From: JBCBJZ01 sp038522635
Lineage (GTDB): Bacteria; Pseudomonadota; Alphaproteobacteria; Rhizobiales; Hyphomicrobiaceae
NCBI GenBank assembly: GCA_038522635.1
Contig: JBCBJZ010000186.1
Location: 1-5,701 of the forward strand
DNA length: 5,701 nt
Reading direction: 5' to 3'
The translations under genes and the position numbers were made by a program. The notes below the pieces were generated by a model, which made no database searches, was not told the origin of the DNA, and saw nothing but the letters and a program-made list of their open reading frames with translations. Numbering within the stretch: position 1 is the stretch's first letter; each line of letters starts with the position of its first letter. This document shows positions 1-5,253 of this stretch, piece after piece.

Positions 1-1
1 T

Positions 2-88
2 TCCCCATCGCACGGCCTTCCGTCTATGCGCCGCCTGGAGCAACAGGCGATGCACCGCCTGGGGGGCGAACTCGTGAAGCCTCTATGA
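2..88 (+). CDS. 3' end of an unidentified gene upstream of lipB (partial)
   Basis: An open frame enters from the left edge and ends at TGA 86-88. The visible tail ends in MRRLEQQAMHRLGGELVKPL. Of the three forward frames it has the most coding-like third positions, mostly G or C. Its stop overlaps the lipB ATG as ATGA (85-88), the usual geometry of translational coupling, so it is probably the upstream member of a lipB operon. Only 28 codons are visible and I do not recognise the family. The lipB frame itself is also open to the left edge, so this stretch could instead be non-coding leader or an extension of lipB, but the overlap makes a separate upstream gene more likely. Confidence 0.4.
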   Translation, partial: SPSHGLPSMRRLEQQAMHRLGGELVKPL

Positions 89-888
89 CGCCCATGCGAT
101 CTGACCAGCCCGTGGCCTGGTGTGTAAGCACCGCACCGGTAGCATACGTGCCAGCGCTCGCCCACATGGACGCACACGTCGCTGCGCTGATCGCGCAACG
201 CGCAGCCACCACCGCGCCCACGCAAGGACCCGTGCCAGACGACATCGCCGCCGCAACGCACGCCTATCCAACGCCAAGCAAACAGGTCTGGCCAACGCCA
301 AGCGAACAAGTCTGGCTGCTCGAACACCCGCCGCTTTACACGGCTGGACCGCGCGCGAAACCGACCGACTTCGTATCCCCTGCACGCTTCCCCGTGCACC
401 AGACCCGTCGTGGCGGTGAACTCACCTATCACGGACCCGGACAACGGGTGGTCTACGTCATGCTCGATCTGCGCACGCGAACCCGCGACGTGCGCCTCTT
501 CGTGCGTACGCTTGAAGCGTGGATCATCGATGCGCTGGCGACCTTCGGCCTTCGCGGCGAACCGCGTGCTGGGCGCGCCGGCGTCTGGATCGCACGGTCT
601 GAGGGCCGCGATGACAAGATCGCAGCGCTTGGCGTCCAGATCCGCAGCTGGGTGAGCGCGCACGGGATCGCGATCAACGTCGCGCCCGATCTGACGCACT
701 TCGACGCCATCGTCCCTTGCGGGATCCGCGACCATGGCATCACCCGCTTGCGTGACCTTGTGCCGGCCGTCACCATGAGCGACGTCGACCGTGCGCTGCG
801 CTCCGCGTTCGAAACGCACTTCGGGCCCACGTTCGATGCGTCCGCGCCGCTTGGACGGCCAACTTTCGCCTCAGGCGGTTCCGCCTGA
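85..888 (+). CDS. lipB: Octanoyltransferase LipB (lipoyl(octanoyl) transferase)
   Basis: LipB moves the octanoyl group from octanoyl-ACP to the lipoyl-domain lysine of E2 subunits and GcvH, the first step of de novo protein lipoylation in the cytoplasm. The 267-residue product has the family motifs in order: WLLEHPPLYTAG (77-88), RGGELTYHGPGQ (109-120), KIAALGVQIRSWVSAHGIAINV split as KIAALG (178-183) and HGIAINV (193-199), and PCGI (211-214). K178 and C212 align with the catalytic Lys/Cys pair (E. coli K135 and C169). The region before WLLEHPP is about 40-45 residues longer than in E. coli LipB and contains an 8-residue tandem duplication. The start at ATG 85 is chosen because it overlaps the upstream stop (ATGA); no strong ribosome binding site lies next to it, and ATG 94 is an alternative. 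lipA is not adjacent. The gene converges on the next one with 12 bp between stops. Confidence 0.94.
   Translation: MTPMRSDQPVAWCVSTAPVAYVPALAHMDAHVAALIAQRAATTAPTQGPVPDDIAAATHAYPTPSKQVWPTPSEQVWLLEHPPLYTAGPRAKPTDFVSPARFPVHQTRRGGELTYHGPGQRVVYVMLDLRTRTRDVRLFVRTLEAWIIDALATFGLRGEPRAGRAGVWIARSEGRDDKIAALGVQIRSWVSAHGIAINVAPDLTHFDAIVPCGIRDHGITRLRDLVPAVTMSDVDRALRSAFETHFGPTFDASAPLGRPTFASGGSA
268..315 (+). repeat. 24-bp in-frame tandem duplication inside lipB
   Basis: Positions 268-291 and 292-315 are head-to-tail copies of a 24-nt unit that differ at two positions only (aaa/gaa and cag/caa). They encode PTPSKQVW and PTPSEQVW, LipB residues 62-69 and 70-77. The second copy sits where other LipB proteins have the conserved D/E-x-[IV]-W before LLEHPP, so the first copy appears to be the extra one. 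The frame is kept. Confidence 0.9.
871..888. terminator. Perfect palindrome over the lipB stop, possible bidirectional terminator hairpin
   Basis: Arms TCAGGCGG and CCGCCTGA, 8 bp each with a 2-nt centre, form a perfect palindrome that comprises the last five lipB codons and its TGA. On the minus strand the same element lies 12 nt beyond the stop of the exported-protein gene, so one hairpin could serve both convergent transcripts. Neither strand has a T-rich tract after it, so a classic intrinsic terminator is not shown; an mRNA 3'-end hairpin is an equal possibility. Confidence 0.5.
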
Positions 889-900
889 CGCGGATCGACT

Positions 901-1293
901 TTAGCGGGTCGGACGGCGGCGCGGCTCCGGCGTGGCGAGCAACGGCGGTGCGCGCTTATCATCGAAGTAGAGGTACCCCGCTTCGATCGCGACCTTGTCC
1001 TTGGCAAGGACGCTGTAGGCGTCATCGCGCCGCCCTTCGAGGCGAACCTCGCATGCGGCTTTGCACACCTCAGTCACCGTCCCGCCAGGCGCAATGGTCA
1101 CCCGCTTGCGCTCGGAGCCCTGCAGCACTTCAAGCGTGCGCGGGGCTTCATCGCGGTTCGAGATCGTGGCGGCAAAAGCCGGCGCGCCCGCCACCCCCGC
1201 GAGCGTAAGCCCAACAACGATGGTGCGCGGCAACGACCACACGGCTGAACGTAACGCACCCGCGCCTGGAAAGCCTGGCTCTTGAACGCTCAT
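901..1293 (-). CDS. Small exported (periplasmic) protein of unknown function
   Basis: The product is 130 residues. The N-terminus is signal-peptide-like: an arginine-containing n-region, a hydrophobic stretch around residues 24-38 (TIVVGLTLAGVAGAP), then AFA followed by ATISN, suggesting signal peptidase I cleavage after residue 41. The mature part of about 89 residues is probably beta-rich and periplasmic. It contains a close cysteine pair (C77 and C81, in VCKAACEV) that could form a disulfide or bind a ligand, then GYLYFDD and a proline/arginine-rich tail. The start at 1293 is fixed by an AGGAGG 9 nt upstream; a longer open frame to 1443 has no such site and would bury the signal peptide. 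It resembles small conserved hypothetical secreted proteins beginning ATISNRDE, but I know of no assigned function. It lies downstream of the histone-like gene on the same strand, separated by a hairpin, and is tail to tail with lipB. Confidence 0.82.
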   Translation of the reverse strand: MSVQEPGFPGAGALRSAVWSLPRTIVVGLTLAGVAGAPAFAATISNRDEAPRTLEVLQGSERKRVTIAPGGTVTEVCKAACEVRLEGRRDDAYSVLAKDKVAIEAGYLYFDDKRAPPLLATPEPRRRPTR

Positions 1294-1302
1294 ACCGGTC
1301 CG

Positions 1303-1308
1303 CCTCCT
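1303..1308 (-). promoter_or_regulatory. Ribosome binding site AGGAGG of the exported-protein gene
   Basis: A full AGGAGG (CCTCCT on the plus strand) lies 9 nt before ATG 1293-1291. It decides the start of the exported protein against the longer in-frame ATG choices at 1443 and further down. Confidence 0.85.
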
Positions 1309-1334
1309 GGCATCGCAGCCCATCAAGCTGACGT

Positions 1335-1356
1335 CATCACCACGAGCATCACCACG
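1335..1356. repeat. 10-bp direct repeat upstream of the exported-protein gene
   Basis: CATCACCACG occurs at 1335-1344 and again at 1347-1356, a 12-bp period. It lies 42-63 bp upstream of the exported-protein start, where a regulator site or promoter could be. I see no convincing -35/-10 pair here. The rest of the 1294-1446 gap holds only the ribosome binding site and the hairpin at 1407-1442. Confidence 0.4.
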
Positions 1357-1406
1357 CCATGCCACCATACGACACCACGGGGCAAAGCGCTGCAAGGCTG
1401 TGGCCA

Positions 1407-1442
1407 TGACCGCGTCAGCACCCGTTGGTGCTGACACGGTCA
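1407..1442 (-). terminator. Strong hairpin just after the histone-like gene
   Basis: GTCAGCACC (1414-1422) pairs perfectly with GGTGCTGAC (1427-1435) around a 4-nt loop. One mismatch further out, TGACCG (1407-1412) pairs with CGGTCA (1437-1442), giving 15 base pairs. It begins 4 nt after the histone-like stop codon. No U-tract follows on either strand, so it may be a 3'-protecting hairpin or part of a non-canonical terminator. Confidence 0.6.
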
Positions 1443-1446
1443 ACGA

Positions 1447-1863
1447 TCATCGCGACGTTTTCTTGGCAGCCTTTTTGGCTACTTTTTTGGCAGCAGGCTT
1501 CTTCGCTGCCGCGGCGGTCTTTCTCACGGCTGGCTTCTTGGCAGCCGTCTTCTTCGCTGGGGCTTTTTTCACGGCAACCTTCTTGGTGGGCGCCTTCTTC
1601 ACGGCTGCTTTTTTCACGGGCGCTTTTTTCGCAGCAGGCTTTTTCGCGACCGGCTTCTTGGCCACGGGCTTTTTGGCGACCTTCTTCGCCGGCGCCTTTT
1701 TGGCTGGCGCCTTCTTCACAACCGACTTCTTCGTTGCGGGGGTCTTCTTCGCAGCGGCCTTCTTCACACTGGCCTTCTTGACGGGCGCCTTCTTGGTGGC
1801 AGCCTTCGCTGCAGGTTTTTTGGCCGGCTTCTTTTTCGCCGGTGCCTTTGCCTTAGTCGCCAT
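1447..1863 (-). CDS. Histone H1-like lysine/alanine-rich DNA-binding protein
   Basis: This 138-residue protein is made almost wholly of K, A, P, V and T. It has 53 lysines (about 38%), two arginines, no acidic, aromatic or cysteine residues, and KK doublets roughly every five residues (KKAPV, KKAAV, KKPVA units). This matches bacterial homologues of the eukaryotic H1 C-terminal tail, such as Bordetella BpH1 and Pseudomonas AlgP-type tails. These proteins are intrinsically disordered and bind DNA through charge, condensing the nucleoid or modulating transcription. No globular domain is present. The start at 1863 is chosen because MATKAKAP follows an AAAGGAG placed 6 nt upstream; the extension to 1935 is not lysine-rich and lacks this support. 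The gene is divergent from the LysR regulator, whose operator-like palindrome lies about 110 bp upstream of this start, so shared control is possible. A role in nucleoid compaction or stress is inferred from the family only. Confidence 0.9.
   Translation of the reverse strand: MATKAKAPAKKKPAKKPAAKAATKKAPVKKASVKKAAAKKTPATKKSVVKKAPAKKAPAKKVAKKPVAKKPVAKKPAAKKAPVKKAAVKKAPTKKVAVKKAPAKKTAAKKPAVRKTAAAAKKPAAKKVAKKAAKKTSR
1450..1851 (-). repeat. Degenerate 15-nt (five-residue KKxxx) repeats in the histone-like gene
   Basis: The coding region is built of imperfect 12- to 15-nt units that encode KK followed by two or three of A/P/V/T. Several A-runs of five or six bases on the coding strand come from paired lysine codons. 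Copies vary in codon choice (AAG/AAA mixed). Such arrays commonly expand and contract between strains without breaking frame, so the length of this gene is likely to vary. Confidence 0.7.
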
Positions 1864-1869
1864 GACGGA

Positions 1870-1876
1870 CTCCTTT
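1870..1876 (-). promoter_or_regulatory. Ribosome binding site of the histone-like gene
   Basis: AAAGGAG on the minus strand lies 6 nt before ATG 1863-1861. This strong, well-spaced site fixes the start and suggests high expression, as expected for an abundant nucleoid protein. Confidence 0.85.
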
Positions 1877-1957
1877 GCGACTGTGGGTGACCAGGTGCTT
1901 TGCGTGAAACCCTGGCCTTGCTCGTTTGGTTGCATTAGATGTTTGGCAACAGCAAAC

Positions 1958-1967
1958 GGAAATTTCC
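1958..1967. promoter_or_regulatory. 10-bp palindrome in the divergent intergenic region
   Basis: GGAAATTTCC is a perfect palindrome lying 5 bp before the larger LysR-type inverted repeat. Just left of it, GTTTGG is repeated at 1924-1929 and 1941-1946 (17 bp apart), and GTTTG (1941-1945) is inverted as CAAAC (1953-1957). The stretch is AT-richer than its surroundings and probably contains both divergent promoters, but I could not assign confident -35/-10 hexamers on either strand. Confidence 0.35.
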
Positions 1968-1972
1968 CAAGC

Positions 1973-1997
1973 GATCTATCGAAAAAATCGATAGATC
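1973..1997. promoter_or_regulatory. 25-bp perfect inverted repeat, probable LysR-type operator
   Basis: Arms GATCTATCGA (1973-1982) and TCGATAGATC (1988-1997) are exact inverted complements around AAAAA. Inside is ATC-N9-GAT (1978-1980 and 1990-1992), the canonical LysR recognition box containing T-N11-A. It lies 46 bp before the GTG start of the LysR gene and about 110 bp before the histone-like start, the usual place for an autoregulatory site controlling a divergent pair. That it is bound by this regulator is an inference from position and form. Confidence 0.75.
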
Positions 1998-2043
1998 ATG
2001 GTTAAGCGCGAAGTCGCACCAACACGGACCCTGGACGCGCCCC

Positions 2044-2889
2044 GTGGACATCACCCTCGCCCGAACGTTCTTGATGGTCGCCGAGACCGGAAGCTTCATC
2101 GATGCTGCGCGCAAGATGCACATCACGCAATCGACGGCGAGCACGCGCATCAAGAGCCTGGAGCAGATGCTCGGCCGCCCGCTCTTCGAACGCTCCAAGC
2201 ACGGTGCAGAACTGACGCCGGCCGGCACCCAGTTCCAGAAGCACGCGCTCGCCATGATCCGTGTCTGGCAACACGCGCAGCTTGAGGTCGGACTTTCGGA
2301 TGCGCACACCGACCACCTTTCGATCGGCGCGCAAACCACATTGTGGGAAGGTTTCCTGCTCAAGTGGATCGCCAAGCTCCGGCGCACGCGCCCCGACGTG
2401 GCGGTCTCTGCGAGCGGTGCCATGGCGCCCGTGTTGCTGCAGCGCCTGCTTGAAGGCACGCTCGATCTGGCGATCCTTTACCGACCGCTGCACCAGCCAG
2501 GGCTGGAGCTTGAGCACTTGTTCGATGAAGAACTGGTGCTGGTGACGAGCTCGAAGGCGACGCGGCGCAGCCCGCAGGACTACGTGTTTGTCGATTGGGG
2601 GCCGGACTTCCGCAACGAGCACGAGGCAGCCTATCCCGGTCGCAGCAACGCCGGCCTGAACCTCGATCTGGGCTCGTTGGGGCTCAACTATCTGCTCGCC
2701 AACGAAGGCAGCGGCTACTTCCCGATGCGCATCGTGCGGCCCTATCTGACGCGCGGCCGTTTGCGCGCCGTCGCCCGCGCCCGCCGCTTCATCTACCCGG
2801 TCTATGCGGTCTACCCGGAAGCCCGCGATGATGAAGCCTACGAGCCAATCCTCGATGGCTTGCGTTTAGCATCCGAGCGCCTCGCTTAA
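2044..2889 (+). CDS. LysR-family transcriptional regulator, HdfR-like
   Basis: The product is 281 residues, close to E. coli HdfR (279). The N-terminal winged helix-turn-helix is clear: LARTFLMVAETGSFIDAARK (5-24), then HITQSTAS and RIKSLEQMLGRPLFER up to about residue 50, followed by LTPAG and a linker helix. The rest is the substrate-binding-like effector domain (about 90-281), with DLAILYRP and DEELVLV as typical subdomain-I strands. The effector is unknown. I choose GTG 2044 because VDITLARTFL matches the normal LysR N-terminus; a weak TGGA lies 8 nt upstream. The open frame continues back to ATG 1939, but that extension would be atypical and would run through the operator palindrome. The gene is divergent from the histone-like gene and convergent with the transferase gene. 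Likely autoregulated through the palindrome at 1973-1997. Confidence 0.9.
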   Translation: MDITLARTFLMVAETGSFIDAARKMHITQSTASTRIKSLEQMLGRPLFERSKHGAELTPAGTQFQKHALAMIRVWQHAQLEVGLSDAHTDHLSIGAQTTLWEGFLLKWIAKLRRTRPDVAVSASGAMAPVLLQRLLEGTLDLAILYRPLHQPGLELEHLFDEELVLVTSSKATRRSPQDYVFVDWGPDFRNEHEAAYPGRSNAGLNLDLGSLGLNYLLANEGSGYFPMRIVRPYLTRGRLRAVARARRFIYPVYAVYPEARDDEAYEPILDGLRLASERLA

Positions 2890-2903
2890 GGCAAGCGTAC
2901 GCG

Positions 2904-2923
2904 GGAACCACTCAAGTTGTTCC
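2904..2923. terminator. Weak imperfect hairpin between convergent genes
   Basis: GGAAC (2904-2908) pairs with GTTCC (2919-2923). After one mismatch, two more pairs close a TCAA loop. It is the only hairpin in the 52-bp gap between the LysR stop and the transferase stop, so it may be a shared terminator. The stem is short and no U-tract follows, hence low confidence. A palindromic GCGTACGC also lies at 2895-2902. Confidence 0.3.
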
Positions 2924-2941
2924 ACCTGATGCGGATGAACT

Positions 2942-4537
2942 CTAATAGCCAAGCGCGATCCCATCTTTGCGTGGATCGGAAGCGCCAATCAGCGTGCCAC
3001 GCGCGCGGTCGATCTGCACGATCTGCCCGCCACCCCACGGGTCATCCACGTAGACCGCATCGTGCCCCATCGCCTGCAGGCCATCGATCGTCGCGCGCGG
3101 CACGGTGCGTTCGCACCCGACCTGATCGCCATCGAAGAACACGCGGGGATGGTCGAGTGCCTCCTGCGGGTCCATGCCGTAGTCGAGCATGTTGGTCATC
3201 ACATAGGCATGCCCGATCGGCTGGAATGCCGCCCCCATCACGCCGAACGACAGCACGGGCTGGCCATCCTTGGTCGCGATGGCCGGCACAAGCGTGTGCA
3301 TCGGACGTTTGCGCGGCGCGATCACGTTGGGGTGCCCCGCATCCATCGAAAAGCCCTGCCCGCGGTTATGCAGCGCGAAGCCAAACTCGCGAGTCACGAT
3401 GCCGGAGCCGAACGCGGAAAACACCGAGTTGATGAACGAGACGGCCATGCCATCGCCGTCAACCACGCTTAGATAGATCGTATCAGTACCCGCAGGCTCA
3501 GGGATCGGTCCCAGGTCGGCGGTGCGCGCTGCAGGATCAATGCGCGCAGCAAGCGTGTCGATTAGGTGATCCGACAGCAGATGCCCCACGGGCACATCGG
3601 CCTGATCGGGATCAGCGACAAATGCATCGCGGGCCGCATAAGCGAGCCGTGCCGCTTCGATCATCAGATGATAGCGCGCAGCGGCCTTCGGATCGTCAGG
3701 CAGCGTGACTTTCGCTTTCAACGTCTCGATCAGGCGCAAGATCATCAGCGCGACGATGCCATGGTTGTTCGGTGGCAGTTCGTGCAAGCGCAGTCCGCCA
3801 TAGTCGACCGCGATCGGCGCCACGTAGGTGCTCGCTTGCGAAGCGAGATCATCGTGCGTGTGGAGCCCGCCACCGGCCTGCAACGTGGCGATAATGTCGG
3901 CGGCGACGGCACCTTCGTAGAAGCCCGCACGCCCCTTTTGCGCAATCGCCTCCAACGCGCGCGCCAGCCCTTCATAGCGCATCACATCGCCCACGCGCGG
4001 CGCTGCACCGTCGACCAGCAAATGCGCACGCGCACCCTCATCACCGCTAAGCTTGTCGACTTGCGCAGCCCAATCACGGGCAACGCGCGGCGCGACGGGC
4101 GTGCCTTCGCGCGCCATCATGATCGCGGGCGTCAGCAGTTCGGCGAGCGGCTTGCGCCCCCAATCCGCGTTCAGCCGCACCCACCCATCGATGGCCCCTG
4201 GCACGGTCACCGCATGCGCGCTTCCCATCTCCAGGCTGGTGACACCCTTGGCGCGCAACGCTTCAAGCGTTGCAGCTTCAGGCGCGCGGCCCGATGCGTT
4301 GAGTGCATGCAATGACCCATCGGGGGCAGCGATCATCGCAAAGCAATCGCCGCCGATCCCCGTCATATGCGGTTCAACCACGGTCAGCACGGCGGAGGCC
4401 GCGAGGGCGGCGTCCATGGCGTTGCCGCCCGCCTTCAAGGTCTCAACGGCCGTCAGCGACGCCATCGGATGGGACGTGGCGCACATGGCGGTCGATGCGT
4501 AGGCGGCAGAACGTCCAGGATCGTGGAAATTTCGCAT
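2942..4537 (-). CDS. Gamma-glutamyltransferase family protein, cytoplasmic (YwrD-like)
   Basis: Ntn-hydrolase of the gamma-glutamyltranspeptidase family; it would hydrolyse or transfer gamma-glutamyl groups from glutathione or related amides. Residue numbers here are counted from ATG 4540. The N-terminal half has ATSHPMASLTAVETLKAGGN (21-40), EPHMTGIGGDCF (56-67) and NASGRAP (81-87, with the substrate-binding arginine). The self-processing nucleophile is T354 in GTDTIYLSVVDGDG, aligned with E. coli T391; N392 in LHNRGQGF is also conserved. There is no signal peptide, so the enzyme should be cytoplasmic, and the lid-loop segment of E. coli GGT is missing. The usual SSM and GG of classical enzymes appear as HTL (415-417) and GA (436-437), so the substrate may not be glutathione. 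The second of two tandem ATGs (4537) is preferred: GGAG sits 6 nt before it and MRNFH is the familiar start of this subfamily. The cyclotransferase gene lies 191 bp upstream on the same strand. Confidence 0.9.
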   Translation of the reverse strand: MRNFHDPGRSAAYASTAMCATSHPMASLTAVETLKAGGNAMDAALAASAVLTVVEPHMTGIGGDCFAMIAAPDGSLHALNASGRAPEAATLEALRAKGVTSLEMGSAHAVTVPGAIDGWVRLNADWGRKPLAELLTPAIMMAREGTPVAPRVARDWAAQVDKLSGDEGARAHLLVDGAAPRVGDVMRYEGLARALEAIAQKGRAGFYEGAVAADIIATLQAGGGLHTHDDLASQASTYVAPIAVDYGGLRLHELPPNNHGIVALMILRLIETLKAKVTLPDDPKAAARYHLMIEAARLAYAARDAFVADPDQADVPVGHLLSDHLIDTLAARIDPAARTADLGPIPEPAGTDTIYLSVVDGDGMAVSFINSVFSAFGSGIVTREFGFALHNRGQGFSMDAGHPNVIAPRKRPMHTLVPAIATKDGQPVLSFGVMGAAFQPIGHAYVMTNMLDYGMDPQEALDHPRVFFDGDQVGCERTVPRATIDGLQAMGHDAVYVDDPWGGGQIVQIDRARGTLIGASDPRKDGIALGY

Positions 4538-4543
4538 CATGCT

Positions 4544-4547
4544 CTCC
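4544..4547 (-). promoter_or_regulatory. Ribosome binding site deciding the transferase start
   Basis: GGAG on the minus strand is only 3 nt from ATG 4540 but 6 nt from ATG 4537, so the second ATG is the better start. Beyond it, the 191-bp gap 4541-4731 holds one palindrome (4698-4717) and no convincing promoter hexamers. Confidence 0.55.
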
Positions 4548-4697
4548 GAGGAAGGGGCTGGAAGCCGCGCCGTTCAAGCGCGTTTCGCGCTGGCCCACAA
4601 GGCCTGAGGCTTAGCGCGAGGGGGCAGCGAGGGCGATCACACGCCGTGGGTTGTAGGGATGTAACGATTGCACCGCTTTGCCGGCGCGGAACGGCCG

Positions 4698-4717
4698 AGA
4701 TCATCGCCCGATGATCT
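4698..4717 (-). terminator. Perfect 20-bp palindrome after the cyclotransferase gene
   Basis: AGATCATCG and CGATGATCT form 9-bp arms around CC, with a GATC near each end. As RNA it gives an 8-bp stem with a 4-nt loop, starting 14 nt after the cyclotransferase stop. No U-tract follows. It may be a 3'-end hairpin or, since it also lies about 160 bp upstream of the transferase start, a regulator site. It lacks the ATC-N9-GAT spacing of the LysR box at 1973-1997. Confidence 0.45.
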
Positions 4718-4731
4718 AGCCGGGATCACGA

Positions 4732-5253
4732 TCACAACGTAGGCCGCCGTCCCTTCGCCCGCCTCACCTCGCGAGAGCCGCCGCTACGCCGGCCCCGGTA
4801 AGCCCGCACACGCTCCCCGATCGGTCGCACCGGCACCCAGGACGAGAGTTCGGCGATAAAGGCTGGCGGCAGCGCAAAGGCTCGAGCACCCGGCAGCACG
4901 GCGCTCAGCATGTAGTTGACCTTGCCAACGCCCGCATGGTGGCGTTCAGACACGTAAGCGACCATCGGACGGATCACGCCTGCAACCTCCACACCCAGCC
5001 GCTTGCGACGGTAGCGGCGCGCTGCCACGCCTTCCCATCGATCGAGCTGCGCAAGATGGCGCGCCTCCACCCGCCACACGACGCCGTAAACGCAGGCACC
5101 GGGCGCCCGCACGATGTTGGCGCCCGCGCCAGCCGTGATCTGAAAGCGCCACCCGTCCAGGCGTCCAACGCCGTAGGCACGTGCGCCAGGGCAACGCCGC
5201 CACATTTGCCGCGCTGACATGTTCGACCCGTAGGCGAAATAAAGCGCGCTCAG
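4732..5253 (-). CDS. Gamma-glutamylcyclotransferase-like protein (GGCT/AIG2 fold), CTG start
   Basis: Enzymes of this family turn gamma-glutamyl amino acids or amines into 5-oxoproline plus the free amine in the cytoplasm. Read from CTG 5253, the 173-residue product begins (M)SALYFAYGSNMSARQM. YFAYGSN (5-11) is the substrate loop of the family, followed by RCPGA (20-24), a Y/WGV-type strand VYGVVWRV (55-62) and LDRWEGV (70-76), where E74 aligns with catalytic E98 of human GGCT (LDEQEGV). A basic C-terminal tail follows. No in-frame ATG, GTG or TTG exists between the upstream stop (5299-5301) and ATG 5220, and ATG 5220 would remove the YGSN loop. CTG overlaps the preceding gene's stop as CTGA, with GGAG 8 nt upstream. 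The gene is therefore probably coupled to the biotinyl-domain gene. Its substrate is unknown; a general AIG2-like role is the alternative. Confidence 0.87.
   Translation of the reverse strand: MSALYFAYGSNMSARQMWRRCPGARAYGVGRLDGWRFQITAGAGANIVRAPGACVYGVVWRVEARHLAQLDRWEGVAARRYRRKRLGVEVAGVIRPMVAYVSERHHAGVGKVNYMLSAVLPGARAFALPPAFIAELSSWVPVRPIGERVRAYRGRRSGGSREVRRAKGRRPTL

Noticed and set aside
453..1025. Minus-strand open frame opposite lipB.
   Set aside because: Arg/Ser-rich shadow of lipB, whose motifs and catalytic residues are intact on the plus strand.
1335..1400. CACCAC-type repeats as a CRISPR-like or iteron array.
   Set aside because: Only two exact copies with a 2-bp gap; no spacers, no further units and no replication or Cas genes.
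1450..1700. A-runs (AAAAAA) on the coding strand of the histone-like gene as programmed frameshift sites.
   Set aside because: In the reading frame the runs are AAA AAA or AAA AAG preceded by C or G, so the A AAA AAG slippery heptamer does not occur; the alternative frames give nothing recognisable.
1864..1935. 24-residue N-terminal extension of the histone-like protein.
   Set aside because: Composition is unlike the lysine-rich protein, and a strong AAAGGAG fixes the start at 1863.
1400..2005. Long plus-strand open frame rich in F and A, looking like a membrane protein.
   Set aside because: It is the antisense of the lysine/alanine-rich histone-like gene: reversed AAG codons read as phenylalanine. 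No ribosome binding site supports it.
1939..2043. 35-residue N-terminal extension of the LysR regulator from ATG 1939.
   Set aside because: The family starts about where GTG 2044 lies; the extension has no helix-turn-helix content, no ribosome binding site and crosses the operator palindrome.
3566..4315. 249-residue plus-strand open frame inside the transferase gene.
   Set aside because: Antisense shadow of a gene with a complete family signature; Arg/His/Gln-rich composition with no recognisable motif.
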